Below the pieces are notes generated by a model. It saw only the letters and a program-made list of their open reading frames with translations, was not told the origin of the DNA and did no database searches. Positions 1-9,328 of a stretch of DNA of 64,000 bases are shown here, piece after piece. This stretch comes from Leptospira tipperaryensis (GTDB lineage Bacteria > Spirochaetota > Leptospiria > Leptospirales > Leptospiraceae). The DNA lies in contig NZ_CP015217.1 of the NCBI RefSeq assembly GCF_001729245.1, positions 2,736,001-2,800,000 on the forward strand, read 5' to 3'. The position numbers were made by a program, and so were the translations under genes. The first letter of the stretch is position 1. Every line of letters begins with the position of its first letter.

Positions 1-1
1 T

Positions 2-838
2 CACCAATACATTCCTTCCACACATTTTGATCTTATCGTCGGAGTTTCCTCCGGTTCTTGTTCTGCTGCCTACTACGCTACCGGATACGAACAGAGTTAT
101 GAAGAATCTCTTAAGATCCTGGATATTTGGAAAAAAGAACTCATCGGAAATAAATTTATTTCTTTCTTTCATCCCTTCAAAGGCAAAACTCTCTTAGATC
201 AGGAATATCTCATCGATTATATCTTTGGCGAAAAATACCGTCTTCCTTCGGAGAATTTTGACAAAAAGGAAGCCCCTCCACTTTACGTAGTCGTGACCAA
301 TCTCGCAAAACTTCAGGCCGAATATATAAAGACATCGGCGTCTAACGCACTCAATCTTCTCAAGGCTGCGACATCCCTTCCGATCGCAACCAGAGGTAAA
401 TGGAAATTGGACGGACAATTTTACGGGGACGGTGGAATCGCCGATCCGATTCCTCTTGAGAAGGTGATCGAAGCGGGTTATAAGGATATTACGGTTGTCT
501 TAAATAACAGCCAGGATGAATTCTCAAATCCGATTTCAAAGCTGGAAGGTTGGCTCGCGTATCCTTCCAACAAAAGACTACACCACATGATCACCAAGGT
601 TCATCATACGATGTACAACCGCGCGATGCAGATTATCAAACATCCGCCTAAAGACGTAAGAATCAAGGTGGTAGCCCCGACTTATCAGGAACTTACGATG
701 GTTACGACGAGCGCGGAAAAACTCACTCGTTCCGTAAACCGAGGCATCGAAGCCGGATTCAAGGCGGTAGCTTCCATCAAAGAAGAATTCTCCCACTTTA
801 AAACCAAACTCAAGGATAAGGGCTGGAGAATTTTATAA
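2..838 (+). CDS. patatin-like phospholipase (5' truncated by window)
   Basis: The reading frame is open from base 2, so the true start lies outside the window; 278 residues are visible. The patatin nucleophile elbow GVSSGS lies at residues 14-19 (Ser16 in G-x-S-x-G) and the second dyad element DGG, followed by IADPIP, is near residue 143. These are the catalytic Ser and Asp of bacterial patatin-like serine lipases, which release fatty acids from phospholipids. No membrane segment is visible in this part. The oxyanion-hole glycine motif expected upstream cannot be checked. The family is clear; the substrate is not. Confidence 0.88.
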   Translation, partial: HQYIPSTHFDLIVGVSSGSCSAAYYATGYEQSYEESLKILDIWKKELIGNKFISFFHPFKGKTLLDQEYLIDYIFGEKYRLPSENFDKKEAPPLYVVVTNLAKLQAEYIKTSASNALNLLKAATSLPIATRGKWKLDGQFYGDGGIADPIPLEKVIEAGYKDITVVLNNSQDEFSNPISKLEGWLAYPSNKRLHHMITKVHHTMYNRAMQIIKHPPKDVRIKVVAPTYQELTMVTTSAEKLTRSVNRGIEAGFKAVASIKEEFSHFKTKLKDKGWRIL

Positions 839-870
839 TCTAAGATTTGAAGACCGTTTTTCAAACCGTT

Positions 871-890
871 CTATTCCTAAAAAAGAATAG
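871..890 (-). terminator. hairpin with U-rich loop, 3' of the thioesterase
   Basis: Read on the minus strand this is CTATTC, loop TTTTTTAG, GAATAG: a 6-bp stem with the T-run inside the loop. It lies about 15 nt beyond the stop of the minus-strand thioesterase. The core TTCTTTTTTAGGAA recurs at 18731-18744. A termination role is inferred from position only. Confidence 0.5.
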
Positions 891-904
891 TAAATTATAA
901 AATT

Positions 905-1357
905 CTAATTTAGAGACGATAGTTCGGGATTTACGGGATCGATTCCGATTTGAGAAAGCGCGATCGGTTTTCGTTTTTGTATATCCATAAGAAACCAATG
1001 TGCGATACAAACCGCCACGAGCTTTCCGTCGGAAAGACGATAAGCATACTGATCGTGAAATCCTTTTATTTTTCCTTCGAATCTAATTTTAGAATCGATA
1101 CGGATCTTTTCCGGATACGTCAGTTCGTTTTTATACTCCAATTCGATTTTGGTGACTACCGGGCTGATATGTAGCTCTTTGAGTAAACGATTCATATCCA
1201 CGCCGGATTGAGTCATAGCCCGGAACCTCGCTTCGTCGAAATATCCAAGAAACACGATGTTGTTTACGTGTTGGTTCTGATCGATTTCTTGCCAACGCAC
1301 TTCGGTGAAATATTCCTGTGTTTGAAGAAGTCTCGATTCTATTTTAGAATTTTGCAT
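905..1357 (-). CDS. acyl-CoA / acyl-ACP thioesterase, hotdog fold
   Basis: This 150-residue protein has the 4HBT hotdog pattern: VRWQEIDQNQHVNN near residues 20-33 corresponds to the R-x-x-D-x-x-x-H-V-N signature, in which Asp and His/Asn surround the thioester. Later strands (TKIELEYKNELTYPEKI, then HDQYAYRLSDGKLVA) fit the family. Such enzymes hydrolyse acyl-CoA or acyl-ACP thioesters. The start at 1357 is chosen because GGGAA lies a few bases upstream and the sequence aligns with other hotdog proteins from there; a further 14 codons upstream stay open. A related protein is encoded at 14833-15255. The acyl substrate cannot be told. Confidence 0.82.
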   Translation of the reverse strand: MQNSKIESRLLQTQEYFTEVRWQEIDQNQHVNNIVFLGYFDEARFRAMTQSGVDMNRLLKELHISPVVTKIELEYKNELTYPEKIRIDSKIRFEGKIKGFHDQYAYRLSDGKLVAVCIAHWFLMDIQKRKPIALSQIGIDPVNPELSSLN

Positions 1358-1680
1358 GTTTTCCCGTTTGACGACCCACCTTTCTTCCAAATACAACAAA
1401 CTCCCAAACCCTAGTTGCCTGCGATACAGAAAGCGGAAATGGATTTCATTCCCATATATTGGCGATTCGTTCCCTATTTTCTCGACGGATTTCTCTTGAG
1501 TTCAAACGGGATTCCATGGAATAAAAAAATCTGAATCCTATCGGAAATATATGACGGATTTAGGAGACTACTTTAGAAGGTCTGCATATTCTGTATCCAT
1601 AAAATACTCTCACACAACGAATAACATTTTACCTCTTTCGAGGAAACGGAAATCTTCAACCTAGATAAGGAGGAGATTAT
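1358..1680. other. intergenic region, no confident gene
   Basis: The region separates the divergent thioesterase and small membrane protein genes. It has a possible 37-codon reading frame from 1551 (begins MTDLGDYF) without a good ribosome-binding site, and a strong Shine-Dalgarno sequence at its right edge belonging to the gene at 1681. No RNA gene or repeat was recognised. Confidence 0.5.
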
Positions 1681-2040
1681 ATGAACAATAAAACAATCCG
1701 TTTGAGAAACGCATTCTCGATCGGAGCCGTGGCGGGAATTTTGGAGGGACTTCTTGTGGGATTTGCGGACCCGAACGTGGGAATTTGGATTTTAGTTCAA
1801 TCCATTCTTTTTTGGTTTTCCTGCGGGGTAATCGTAAGTTTTGTGGAAACCGGATTTTCGAAATTTTGGAGCGCACTCATTCTTACCGAACTCATGAATC
1901 TTCCCTGGTTCATCTCGCTCGTAGTAATCCCCGGAAATTATTCTCACTTGATTCCTCTGATCGTTGCGAGTTTGATCTTCGGTTCAGTCATCGGAGGTTT
2001 GAACTTACTTTTGAAAACTCCGGAACTTGAAATTCGATAG
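1681..2040 (+). CDS. small integral membrane protein of unknown function
   Basis: This 119-residue, very hydrophobic protein has three to four predicted membrane segments: about 12-30, 36-56, 62-84 and 90-112. Only short charged loops separate them. The start is well fixed by the strong ribosome-binding site AAGGAGGAG six bases before the ATG. I do not recognise the family. It converges on the TetR gene with six bases between stops, and the facing thioesterase gives no functional hint. The composition and the strong ribosome-binding site make it a real gene. Confidence 0.75.
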   Translation: MNNKTIRLRNAFSIGAVAGILEGLLVGFADPNVGIWILVQSILFWFSCGVIVSFVETGFSKFWSALILTELMNLPWFISLVVIPGNYSHLIPLIVASLIFGSVIGGLNLLLKTPELEIR

Positions 2041-2046
2041 AAGATT

Positions 2047-2700
2047 TTATTCTTCCGGCCCGAAAGTTTTATAGGCTATATAGAGGTGGTTCGTAATCAT
2101 TCCACGGAGTTGCGAGAGAACCCCTCTTTTTTCCTTTTCGTCCATCATCGACGTTAGTCGCAACGCGCTCCCGATCGAATCGCAGATAAGAACGCAGAGT
2201 TCCATCAGTCTTTGTTTTTTCATCCTGGGAACAAAACACTCGATCGAACTAACGATGATTTCCGCATTCCTCTTTGTATCTTCCAGGTCCAATTCTCGAA
2301 GCGCCGGATAGGCTTGTGAGCCGCTCCAGACGATCTGAAAAACGGGATCGCTCGAATAGGCCTTTTCAAATAGTTCTAAGATTTTTTTGATCACTCTCTG
2401 AAACTGAATCTCGTCCGGATTTTTTTCCCGATACTGAGCGAGTTCGTTTTGAAGATCGGACCGAAGGCCCTCGAGATGAGACTGAGCGATGGCTCTCAAA
2501 ATCGCGGGCTTTCCCGAATAATAACGATAGATCGTCCCGATCGGAGAACCGATATAATCGGCGATTTCTTGTAGAGTAAAACGGTCGGGACCAACCTTTA
2601 GAATCAATTCTCTGGCGGAATTCAAAATCGATTCCTGTTTTTCCCGTGCTCTTTTTTGGACCGGATTGGCCCTCGTAAGCAAAACTGACTCCCCTTCCAT
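2047..2700 (-). CDS. TetR/AcrR-family transcriptional regulator
   Basis: The N-terminal TetR helix-turn-helix is clear: ILNSARELILKVGPDRFTLQEIADYIGSPIGTIYRYYSGKPAIL covers the three-helix DNA-binding domain, with the Y-R-Y-Y-x-G-K recognition helix. The remaining 130 or so residues are a helical ligand and dimerisation domain of undefined specificity. The start at 2700 (217 residues) is preferred over the ATG at 2730 because GAGG lies about nine bases before it. The gene is divergent from the amidohydrolase/M20 pair. Two identical-geometry inverted repeats lie between them (2758-2770 and 2792-2804), so repression of that operon is a reasonable inference. Confidence 0.88.
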   Translation of the reverse strand: MEGESVLLTRANPVQKRAREKQESILNSARELILKVGPDRFTLQEIADYIGSPIGTIYRYYSGKPAILRAIAQSHLEGLRSDLQNELAQYREKNPDEIQFQRVIKKILELFEKAYSSDPVFQIVWSGSQAYPALRELDLEDTKRNAEIIVSSIECFVPRMKKQRLMELCVLICDSIGSALRLTSMMDEKEKRGVLSQLRGMITNHLYIAYKTFGPEE

Positions 2701-2745
2701 TCTGCCATCCTCTATTCTTTCTTTTTTCATTCAATCAAATCATTC

Positions 2746-2774
2746 TTGACAAAAAAATGAGCATCCCTCACAAT
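2746..2774 (+). promoter_or_regulatory. sigma-70 promoter for the amidohydrolase operon
   Basis: TTGACA at 2746-2751 is a perfect -35 element. It is followed after 17 bases by CACAAT (2769-2774), a four-of-six match to the -10 consensus. The spacer carries the first TetR-type operator, so repressor and RNA polymerase would compete. The ATG at 2757 falls inside this promoter and is therefore unlikely to be the start codon. Confidence 0.6.
2758..2770. promoter_or_regulatory. putative TetR operator, copy 1
   Basis: TGAGCATCCCTCA is an inverted repeat TGAG-N5-CTCA between the -35 and -10 elements. Its partner at 2792-2804 has the same arms and spacing. Binding by the adjacent TetR protein is inferred from position. 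Confidence 0.55.
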
Positions 2775-2791
2775 TCGATTGAGCTAAAAAA

Positions 2792-2804
2792 TGAGGATTG
2801 CTCA
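2792..2804. promoter_or_regulatory. putative TetR operator, copy 2
   Basis: TGAGGATTGCTCA repeats the TGAG-N5-CTCA arrangement 34 bases downstream of copy 1, within the expected 5' untranslated region of the amidohydrolase transcript. Two dyads with one geometry suggest cooperative or roadblock repression. Confidence 0.55.
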
Positions 2805-2831
2805 CTTTTATTGTATGCAAGGGAAAGTTTA

Positions 2832-4292
2832 ATGAAACAAAAAATTATCATCGCTCTGCTGTGCGTCATCGCCGGCTTTATTCTTATTCTTTGGAGGTCG
2901 TTGTCGTATCCTGTCATCGGAATTTATCCCAAAACCGATTTTGTTTTGGATCATGTGCGAGTTTTTGATCCGGATCGAAAAAGTTTTTCACGACTCAGTC
3001 TCGAATTTAGGAACAATCGAATTTTCAAAATCAGAAAAGGCAAACAAGAGAGCTCCGCGGAATTTTCCGGCATGACGGTCACTCCCGGAATCGTAGATAT
3101 GCACGCTCATCTTCCTCCTCACAATCTACTGGATTTGATTCCTTATTTTTCTCTCCTCTATCTTTCGCACGGAGTTACGAGCATTCGAATCGCGGGCGAC
3201 ATCGACGGAACCGCGGTTCCCTACGCAAAGAAAGGAATCGAAGAAGGAACCTTTTTCGGGCCTAAGATCGTTTCCTGCGACGCATTTGTCACCTCCGGAG
3301 TTCCAAGATGGAAGAATTCGATCATCGTAAATTCCCCGGAAGAAGCCTCGGAAGCGGTTCGTGCCCTCAAAAAGAAAGGTGTCGATTGTATCAAATCCTA
3401 TGAGAACCTGAGCGTCTCGATGATTCGCGCGTTAGTCGAAACTGCGAACAAAGAAGGTTTGCCTGTGATCGGCCACGTTCCCTACGGAATGACTTACGAA
3501 GAATCCAAGATCCCCGACGTTCAGCATTTTTTTGGAATTCCAAGGCCGCAGTCCTTAGAAAAAGACAGCGTTCTAAACCGAGGAGCGGACTGGGGCGACG
3601 TAAACGAAAAATTGTTAAACGACATCGTAAAATTTTCCATCGAAAACAAAATCGCAAACACGCCTACGTTAGTCGCCTCCGACAGACTTTTGCTTTTTTC
3701 GGATTACGAATCGGCCAAAAAGGATTCCGCCGTAGCTCTGATGCCCCGGTTTTACAGAGAAGTGGTCTGGAATCCGGAAATCGGAATTCCGGCCTATCGA
3801 GGTATCAAAAAAGAATATCTAAAAGATCACGTGCAGTCCGCAATTTTGAAAAAAAAATCTCTTCTAAGAAAACTTTTCTTAGCGGGAGCGACTCTTCATC
3901 TGGGCTCGGACGCTCAACAACCCTTCGTGGTTCCGGGAGCGAGCCTGTATCAAGAGATGAATCTCTTTCAAGAAGCCGGAATTCCGCCCTACGACGTTTG
4001 GAAGATGGCGACCGTAGACTCAAATCGTGCGATCGGCAACGAGGCTTCGTTTTCCATTCAAGAAGGAGCTTCTCCCGATCTTTTGATCTTTCGAGAAGAT
4101 CCGACGACCGATCTTACAAAAACTTCAAGTCTCTACGCGGTGGTTTCTCAAGGGAAATTTTATCTAAAAAAAGATTTGGATTTTCTCGTGCAAGAATTCA
4201 GAGAACAACAATCAAAACTGCTATTCGAACAACTTTCTATGTTTCTCGGAAAATTAGCACTGGAAAAACAAACGAAGGAGTTTAAACACTGA
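2832..4292 (+). CDS. membrane-anchored or exported metal-dependent amidohydrolase
   Basis: This 486-residue amidohydrolase-superfamily protein has the metal ligands in order: MHAH (His91, His93), a probable carboxylated lysine in CIKSYE (Lys188), His215 in IGHVPYG, His232 in DVQHF and Asp360 in GSDAQQ. A hydrophobic segment (about residues 5-22) anchors or exports it. The start at 2832 is preferred to the in-frame ATG at 2757, which sits inside the promoter; GGGA precedes 2832. The stop lies two bases before the next start, so it is cotranscribed with the M20 peptidase. The pair may hydrolyse N-acyl amino acids or peptides in the periplasm; this is inference. Confidence 0.85.
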   Translation: MKQKIIIALLCVIAGFILILWRSLSYPVIGIYPKTDFVLDHVRVFDPDRKSFSRLSLEFRNNRIFKIRKGKQESSAEFSGMTVTPGIVDMHAHLPPHNLLDLIPYFSLLYLSHGVTSIRIAGDIDGTAVPYAKKGIEEGTFFGPKIVSCDAFVTSGVPRWKNSIIVNSPEEASEAVRALKKKGVDCIKSYENLSVSMIRALVETANKEGLPVIGHVPYGMTYEESKIPDVQHFFGIPRPQSLEKDSVLNRGADWGDVNEKLLNDIVKFSIENKIANTPTLVASDRLLLFSDYESAKKDSAVALMPRFYREVVWNPEIGIPAYRGIKKEYLKDHVQSAILKKKSLLRKLFLAGATLHLGSDAQQPFVVPGASLYQEMNLFQEAGIPPYDVWKMATVDSNRAIGNEASFSIQEGASPDLLIFREDPTTDLTKTSSLYAVVSQGKFYLKKDLDFLVQEFREQQSKLLFEQLSMFLGKLALEKQTKEFKH

Positions 4293-4294
4293 CC

Positions 4295-5761
4295 ATGAAA
4301 AAGTATTTTATTCTTGCGTTATCCGTTCTTGCTCTCGTCCTCTTTCTTACGTTAGTTCGGACTTTTTTAGTAAAATCTTTTCAAACCAAGATAACGCCGG
4401 TTCCAAAAGAAAATCTTCAGCTCGAAGCCGCGCTACAACGGCTTTCGGCGGGAGTTCGTTTTAAAACGGTTTCCTCACTTTCGGATACAAACGCAAATTC
4501 GAATGAGTTTACGGCATTCAACGAACACATCCGTAAAAGTTATCCGTCCCTGGAATCCAAACTCAAAAAAACAAAAGTGAGTAACTTTTCTTTTTTTTAC
4601 GAATGGGAAGGTAAAAATCCAAACTTAAAACCGATTCTTCTCTGTACACATTCCGACGTTGTGGACGTGGATCCGTCGACGATTTCCCTCTGGACGCACA
4701 AGCCGTTCGGAGGAGAAATTCGAGACGGTTTTGTCTGGGGAAGAGGAGCCTGGGACGATAAGAGCAGCGTTTTTGCTATATTAGAATCTGTTGAAATTCT
4801 TATAAAGAAAGGATATGTTCCGGAACGATCCATCTTTATCGCGATCGGACAAGACGAGGAAACGATCTACGGAAAACTCGGGGCCAAAGCGATCATGGAA
4901 ATTTTTAAAAAAAGAAACATTCGATTTGAATATGTTTTAGACGAAGGTCAGATCATCGCGGAGGGATTGATTCCCGGTATCGAAAAGCCGATCGCATTGA
5001 TCGGAATCGCGGGGAAAGGTTATCTTTCTCTCGAACTCGAAGTGGATCTCAAAGAAGGAGGACATTCTTCCATGCCTCCGAAAGAAACCGCGATCGGAAT
5101 TCTAAGCTCGGGTCTTTCTCGAATGGAGGAAAATCCCTTTCCTCTTTCTCTGGGAGAAGTTCAAAGGACGACCTTTGAATGGCTCGCACCCGAGATGAAT
5201 TTCGGATCGCGTTGGATCATGAGCAATCTCTGGCTCTTTGGTCCGATTCTGAAATCGCGTCTGAGTGAGAAGAATTCGACGAGGGCTCAGCTCCATACAA
5301 CTTCGGCGGTGACAAAAATCTCCGGAGGTTTTAAGGACAACGTCCTTCCCGCGAGTGCGGAAGCAACGGTGAATTTTAGAATTCTTCAGGGAGATTCCCA
5401 CAGAGGAGTTTTGAATCGAACCGAAAAGATTTTAAACGACGAAAGAATCCGTTTGATTCCTCCCGATACGATTTTCGAACCCTCTTCCGTTTCCAGCGTT
5501 CATTCCGTCGGGTTTGAAACGATTCGACGTTCGATCCAGGAAACGATTCCGGACGTTATAGTAGCTCCCGCGATCGTTTCCGCTTACACGGATTCTCTTC
5601 ACTACGGCGCGGTTGCGGATAACGCGTATCGTTTTTTTCCAGTTCGAGTCAAACCCGACGACGTAAAAAGATTTCACGGAATCGACGAAAGGATTTCGAT
5701 TTCGAACTACGAAGAGATGATTCGCTTTTATCTCAGGTTGATTTTGAATTCTTCCAATTGA
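4295..5761 (+). CDS. M20-family zinc carboxypeptidase / N-acyl amino acid hydrolase
   Basis: This 488-residue M20 peptidase carries CTHSDVVDVD (His119, Asp121), WGRGAWDDK with the bridging Asp, and GQDEET with the catalytic Glu pair, plus a dimerisation-domain histidine in KEGGHSSMPP. The N-terminal hydrophobic stretch (about 4-24) suggests membrane anchoring. Length and motifs resemble the Gly-X carboxypeptidase / PM20D1 branch, which hydrolyses and can form N-acyl amino acids. The ATG follows the amidohydrolase stop by two bases, with GGAG about 12 bases upstream. It converges on the chemoreceptor gene with 13 bases between stops. Confidence 0.87.
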   Translation: MKKYFILALSVLALVLFLTLVRTFLVKSFQTKITPVPKENLQLEAALQRLSAGVRFKTVSSLSDTNANSNEFTAFNEHIRKSYPSLESKLKKTKVSNFSFFYEWEGKNPNLKPILLCTHSDVVDVDPSTISLWTHKPFGGEIRDGFVWGRGAWDDKSSVFAILESVEILIKKGYVPERSIFIAIGQDEETIYGKLGAKAIMEIFKKRNIRFEYVLDEGQIIAEGLIPGIEKPIALIGIAGKGYLSLELEVDLKEGGHSSMPPKETAIGILSSGLSRMEENPFPLSLGEVQRTTFEWLAPEMNFGSRWIMSNLWLFGPILKSRLSEKNSTRAQLHTTSAVTKISGGFKDNVLPASAEATVNFRILQGDSHRGVLNRTEKILNDERIRLIPPDTIFEPSSVSSVHSVGFETIRRSIQETIPDVIVAPAIVSAYTDSLHYGAVADNAYRFFPVRVKPDDVKRFHGIDERISISNYEEMIRFYLRLILNSSN

Positions 5762-5774
5762 TAAACGAAGTCGA

Positions 5775-7577
5775 TTAGGTAGTAAAAAATTCCACTTCGG
5801 ATTTGAGTTTTCCGGCTTGTTCGTTTAATTTGACCGCGAGTTCGTCGATTTCGGAAACAACCTGATTTAAGAATTCGGTAGTCTCCGAAATGGCGACGAT
5901 CGTTTTTGAAAACTCGGTCGATGTCTGAGCCTGTTCCTGCGTATGATTTCGAATTTCATCGGAAGAAATGGAAAGATCCGCAAACGCCGATTTCACCTGT
6001 TCACTCGCGACGAGTTGAGAATCCGAAAGTTGTGCGACTTCGGAAACGCGATCGAGAGTGATTCCCACCGTATCTCCGATTCTTTTAAAAACGGTTTGAG
6101 TCGATTCGATGACTTCTCTTCCGCTTTTGGTAGCGTTTAACGCTTCCGAAATTGCGGAGGTGATTCTTTTTGCGTTATCCTGAGTCTGTTCTCCCAACTT
6201 TGCGATCTCTTGAGCGACTACCGCAAATCCTTTTCCCGCTTCGCCCGCTCTTGCGGCTTCGATCGCTGCGTTTAACGAGAGTAAGCCGATCCGGTCCGTG
6301 ATCTCTTTGATTACGTTTACAGTAGCTCCCATTTTAGAAGTGCTTTCTTCGATCGCTTCCATGGCTTTCTGAGTTCCTTGTAAAGCGTCTTCTCCACTTT
6401 TGGTTTCGGTTTTCATCCGATCCGCGTCGACCTTGGTTTCGAGAAGAGCCATGTGAACCTGGCGGATTCTTCCTTCGAGTTCTTCCAGAGAGGCTTGAGC
6501 TTTTTTAGCGATCTGAGTCTGCCCTTCCGCACGGGACGCCGTAGAATGAATCGAAGCCGCAATCTCTTCGACTCCGGAACTCATCTCTTCCGTAGAAGCG
6601 GCTTGATCCTGCATCTTTCTGGATAATTCTTTTGTGTTGTCTCCGAGAATTTTCGAACTTCCTGAAAGTTTCTCGGCTTCTCTTACGACGCTTTTTACGA
6701 TGATACGAAGTCGTTTCACAAATTCGTTTAGAGCGCGGCTGTTGGAACCCAATTCGTCGCTCGAAACCATCGGAAGAATGTGGGTCAGATTTCCGTTGGA
6801 CATTTCTCCAAAAATACGAATCATGTTTTCTGAATTTCTTCGGATCGTAAGTGAAAGTTGATAAGAAGCAACGACTACAGCGATGAGCATAAATACGAGA
6901 GTTAAGATCAGAGGAATGGTTACGTCGCCGAGTTTGATCCAACCGGAAGTTTCTTCGAATAAAAGATAACCGAGGATGATGACCGGTAAGATCGCGATCG
7001 CAATGATCGTACTAAAAATTCTCGCAAGAACTCCCACCATACGAATTCGATTGGAATCGGTTTGCACTTCGTTGAGACGATCCGATTCTAAGATTTCGAC
7101 AAAGCTAGATTCCGTGAGAAAAAAATGAGAAACGCCTAAGATAGGATAGATGATGAAGGGAAGAAAGGTAAAGGGAAGCGATTCCAAAAACGTCGGATTA
7201 AAAAAGAAACACATGATCCACCAGGCGAAAGGAATTCCCAAACTCCATTGAATCAGATAAAAAATAGAATTGTAAACGGGAAAGTTTAGAATTGTGGTTT
7301 TTACTTCAATCCTTTCCTGAGTGTTGAGAGGAAACCAGTTCGTATCTTCCAGTTTTCGAAGAATTCTTCCGAGATAAAAAAAACGAACGGTAGGAACCAT
7401 ATAAGAAGTCAGGGTGGAGGTCGTCGCCGCGATAATCAAAGCAATGGCTTGATCAAAGTCATAACCTCCGGCCGAAATAATAAATAACACCGCTAAAGGA
7501 ACCGCCAAAATTGTAGTGAGCAATTCCAGACCGACCGTTAATTTCCAGCGAAGTTTGCGTGATTCTGACTGATTCAT
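5775..7577 (-). CDS. methyl-accepting chemotaxis protein with multi-span membrane sensor
   Basis: This 600-residue chemoreceptor has an N-terminal membrane part of about 260 residues with roughly six hydrophobic segments and no large periplasmic domain. A HAMP-like linker and a long helical signalling domain follow. The conserved hairpin tip reads [21 protein letters not shown], then [15 protein letters not shown], which contacts CheA/CheW. The sensor likely senses membrane state or a small molecule within the bilayer. The ATG is preceded by AAGAG. The gene stands alone and is transcribed towards the M20 peptidase gene. Confidence 0.93.
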   Translation of the reverse strand: MNQSESRKLRWKLTVGLELLTTILAVPLAVLFIISAGGYDFDQAIALIIAATTSTLTSYMVPTVRFFYLGRILRKLEDTNWFPLNTQERIEVKTTILNFPVYNSIFYLIQWSLGIPFAWWIMCFFFNPTFLESLPFTFLPFIIYPILGVSHFFLTESSFVEILESDRLNEVQTDSNRIRMVGVLARIFSTIIAIAILPVIILGYLLFEETSGWIKLGDVTIPLILTLVFMLIAVVVASYQLSLTIRRNSENMIRIFGEMSNGNLTHILPMVSSDELGSNSRALNEFVKRLRIIVKSVVREAEKLSGSSKILGDNTKELSRKMQDQAASTEEMSSGVEEIAASIHSTASRAEGQTQIAKKAQASLEELEGRIRQVHMALLETKVDADRMKTETKSGEDALQGTQKAMEAIEESTSKMGATVNVIKEITDRIGLLSLNAAIEAARAGEAGKGFAVVAQEIAKLGEQTQDNAKRITSAISEALNATKSGREVIESTQTVFKRIGDTVGITLDRVSEVAQLSDSQLVASEQVKSAFADLSISSDEIRNHTQEQAQTSTEFSKTIVAISETTEFLNQVVSEIDELAVKLNEQAGKLKSEVEFFTT

Positions 7578-7702
7578 TTCTTACTCTTTTTTAAAATTGG
7601 AACGCCCAACGTATAATAAGGATCGAACTCATCTACATTTTATCAGACGATACTATTTTTTTCTGCAAACAAGCGGGGTAAAATTCCTTTGAGAGAAACC
7701 GT

Positions 7703-7723
7703 TCCTGCTTAAAAAAGACAGGA
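7703..7723 (-). terminator. weak hairpin with T-rich loop downstream of the sigma-like gene
   Basis: On the minus strand TCCTG pairs with CAGGA around a loop containing TTTTTT. It is about 130 nt beyond the stop of the sigma-like gene and upstream of the chemoreceptor start. The stem is short and the assignment tentative. Confidence 0.3.
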
Positions 7724-7850
7724 TTCTGACACAAAGTTTCTTGCCGGTCGAAAAAAAAGAAATCGGGGAAAGATTCGATTCTTACTTTCAATCTCTTATA
7801 TCGGAAGGATCTTTTTCAAAATGAATTCTGTTTATAAGAATCATTCTAAA

Positions 7851-8699
7851 TTAAACCACATCGGCTTGGGGCCCTGAAATCCCGTCCTGTTCCGAATCGA
7901 TCCCGGCTCTTCTTAGGCTATGCATTGTTTGGTGATAAAGCCTTTTGATGACGTTTTCGCTCCATCCAAACCAGAAGGCGATTTCGAGGTGGGTATAAAT
8001 CGTATCCGTTTTTAAAAGTTTTCTTTTGTATTTTTCTTTGAGCCGGGAGGAGATGAAGTTTGCGTCTTTTCGTTTCGTAAAGAGGATCTGATGTGAGGAT
8101 TCTAATTTTTCCAAAAGGATGAGTTCTCGGTTTCGGGATCGAAAACGTTTTTCTTTTCTTTCTTTTAAGAATTCCGGAATCGATTTTCCGGAGACGAGAA
8201 GAATACTTTTGAGAAGGAGAATCTCGTTTCTTTCCAGATAAAGATTGTGTTTTAATTTAAAGATGAGAATTCCTCTTCGATCCCCATTCTCCAAAGCTTG
8301 CCGGAGATAGATTCGATCCGTGTCGATCGACGCTTCATAATCGGGTTCGAAGACTACGGATCCTTCCAAACGATCCGGATCCAAAAACGTAGCCTCTTTT
8401 TTTGAGAGTCTTTTTTCTTTTTTCCATTGATTGAATACGAGGTGTTTCCAAAAAACAAAAGCGAATGCCGGGAAATTTCGATACCCTTTTATCTCGTAAA
8501 TTTTCGAGAAGGTTTCGATCCTTTGAATAAATTTGAGAAGAACTTCTGCCCTTCCATCCTCGTCCAGTAAATATTTACGAGTCGCAAATCTGCGAATCCA
8601 AAATTCCGCCTGGTTTAGCAAAACATCGGGTTTTCCCGTTTTTTTATATTCTAAATAAGAATTTACTAATATACGATCGATGTCCGTCTTTTGATTCAT
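7851..8699 (-). CDS. cryptic sigma-70-like protein (divergent)
   Basis: This 282-residue protein has no obvious full-length family, but two parts resemble sigma factors. Residues about 30-100 ([27 protein letters not shown] onwards, ending NQWKKEKR) have the helix pattern and acidic/basic spacing of sigma region 2. Near the C-terminus [18 protein letters not shown], then [10 protein letters not shown], matches the region 4 helix-turn-helix (EIA...S...VKR...H..LR). A lysine-rich linker of about 100 residues joins them. The ATG at 8699 has no Shine-Dalgarno sequence; a TTG sits two codons upstream. No anti-sigma neighbour is present. A related DNA- or RNA-binding role is possible. Confidence 0.5.
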   Translation of the reverse strand: MNQKTDIDRILVNSYLEYKKTGKPDVLLNQAEFWIRRFATRKYLLDEDGRAEVLLKFIQRIETFSKIYEIKGYRNFPAFAFVFWKHLVFNQWKKEKRLSKKEATFLDPDRLEGSVVFEPDYEASIDTDRIYLRQALENGDRRGILIFKLKHNLYLERNEILLLKSILLVSGKSIPEFLKERKEKRFRSRNRELILLEKLESSHQILFTKRKDANFISSRLKEKYKRKLLKTDTIYTHLEIAFWFGWSENVIKRLYHQTMHSLRRAGIDSEQDGISGPQADVV

Positions 8700-8858
8700 G
8701 GTCAAAAAAAGGAGGATCGGCGCGTTCTTTGTCTAAAACTTTTGTAATTTCGATATTCTACCTTTGATCAAAATCAATCTTTCTTTGGATAAAATTCTCC
8801 ATTTTTTGATTGGAAAATGAACTCGGGGAAGATACACTCTTTGCAAAAGAGAAATAAC

Positions 8859-9293
8859 ATGCAAAGACTGATTAAAAAAATTTTGGTTCCTGTGGACGGT
8901 TCCGAGAGTTCCAAGAAGGCGTTGGAGATGGGAATCGCGCTCGCAAAAGCGTCCAGCGCGAGTTTGACGATCTTAGAAGTTGTAGAAGAATTCGGTCCTC
9001 TTCCCGGCTATTATGAGAAAGCGCCCGAGGGAAAGGATCGAGTCAAATGGATCAGCGAACAGAGATTTGAAAAAATTCATTCGACTTTGGACGAATCTCC
9101 GGAAATCAAATGGGATCGCCTGGTTCTGGAAGGATATCCTGCGGATACGATCGTAGAGACCGCCGCGAAAGGTAAATACGATATGATCGTAATCGGATCC
9201 AGAGGACTTTCCGCAGTAGGTAGATTTTTGGTGGGCTCCGTTTCGGATCGAATCGTACACCATGCGTCTTGTTCTGTGACCGTGGTAAGATAA
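8859..9293 (+). CDS. universal stress protein (UspA family)
   Basis: This 144-residue single Usp domain starts [18 protein letters not shown] and ends with the ATP-binding signature G-x2-G-x9-G-S ([15 protein letters not shown]). That signature suggests an ATP-binding rather than ATP-independent member. Such proteins dimerise in the cytoplasm and help survival under starvation or oxidative stress. The start at 8859 is chosen because AAGAG precedes it and typical Usp proteins begin here; an ATG at 8817 would add 14 atypical residues. Directly downstream lies the tandem structured repeat, then the convergent helicase gene. Confidence 0.92.
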   Translation: MQRLIKKILVPVDGSESSKKALEMGIALAKASSASLTILEVVEEFGPLPGYYEKAPEGKDRVKWISEQRFEKIHSTLDESPEIKWDRLVLEGYPADTIVETAAKGKYDMIVIGSRGLSAVGRFLVGSVSDRIVHHASCSVTVVR

Positions 9294-9328
9294 GAATTAG
9301 AATACGTCGCGTCGTAATAAAGGGAATC

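Noticed and set aside
2757..2831. N-terminal extension of the amidohydrolase from the ATG at 2757
   Set aside because: This stretch holds the promoter and both TetR-type dyads; the protein has a better start with signal anchor at 2832.
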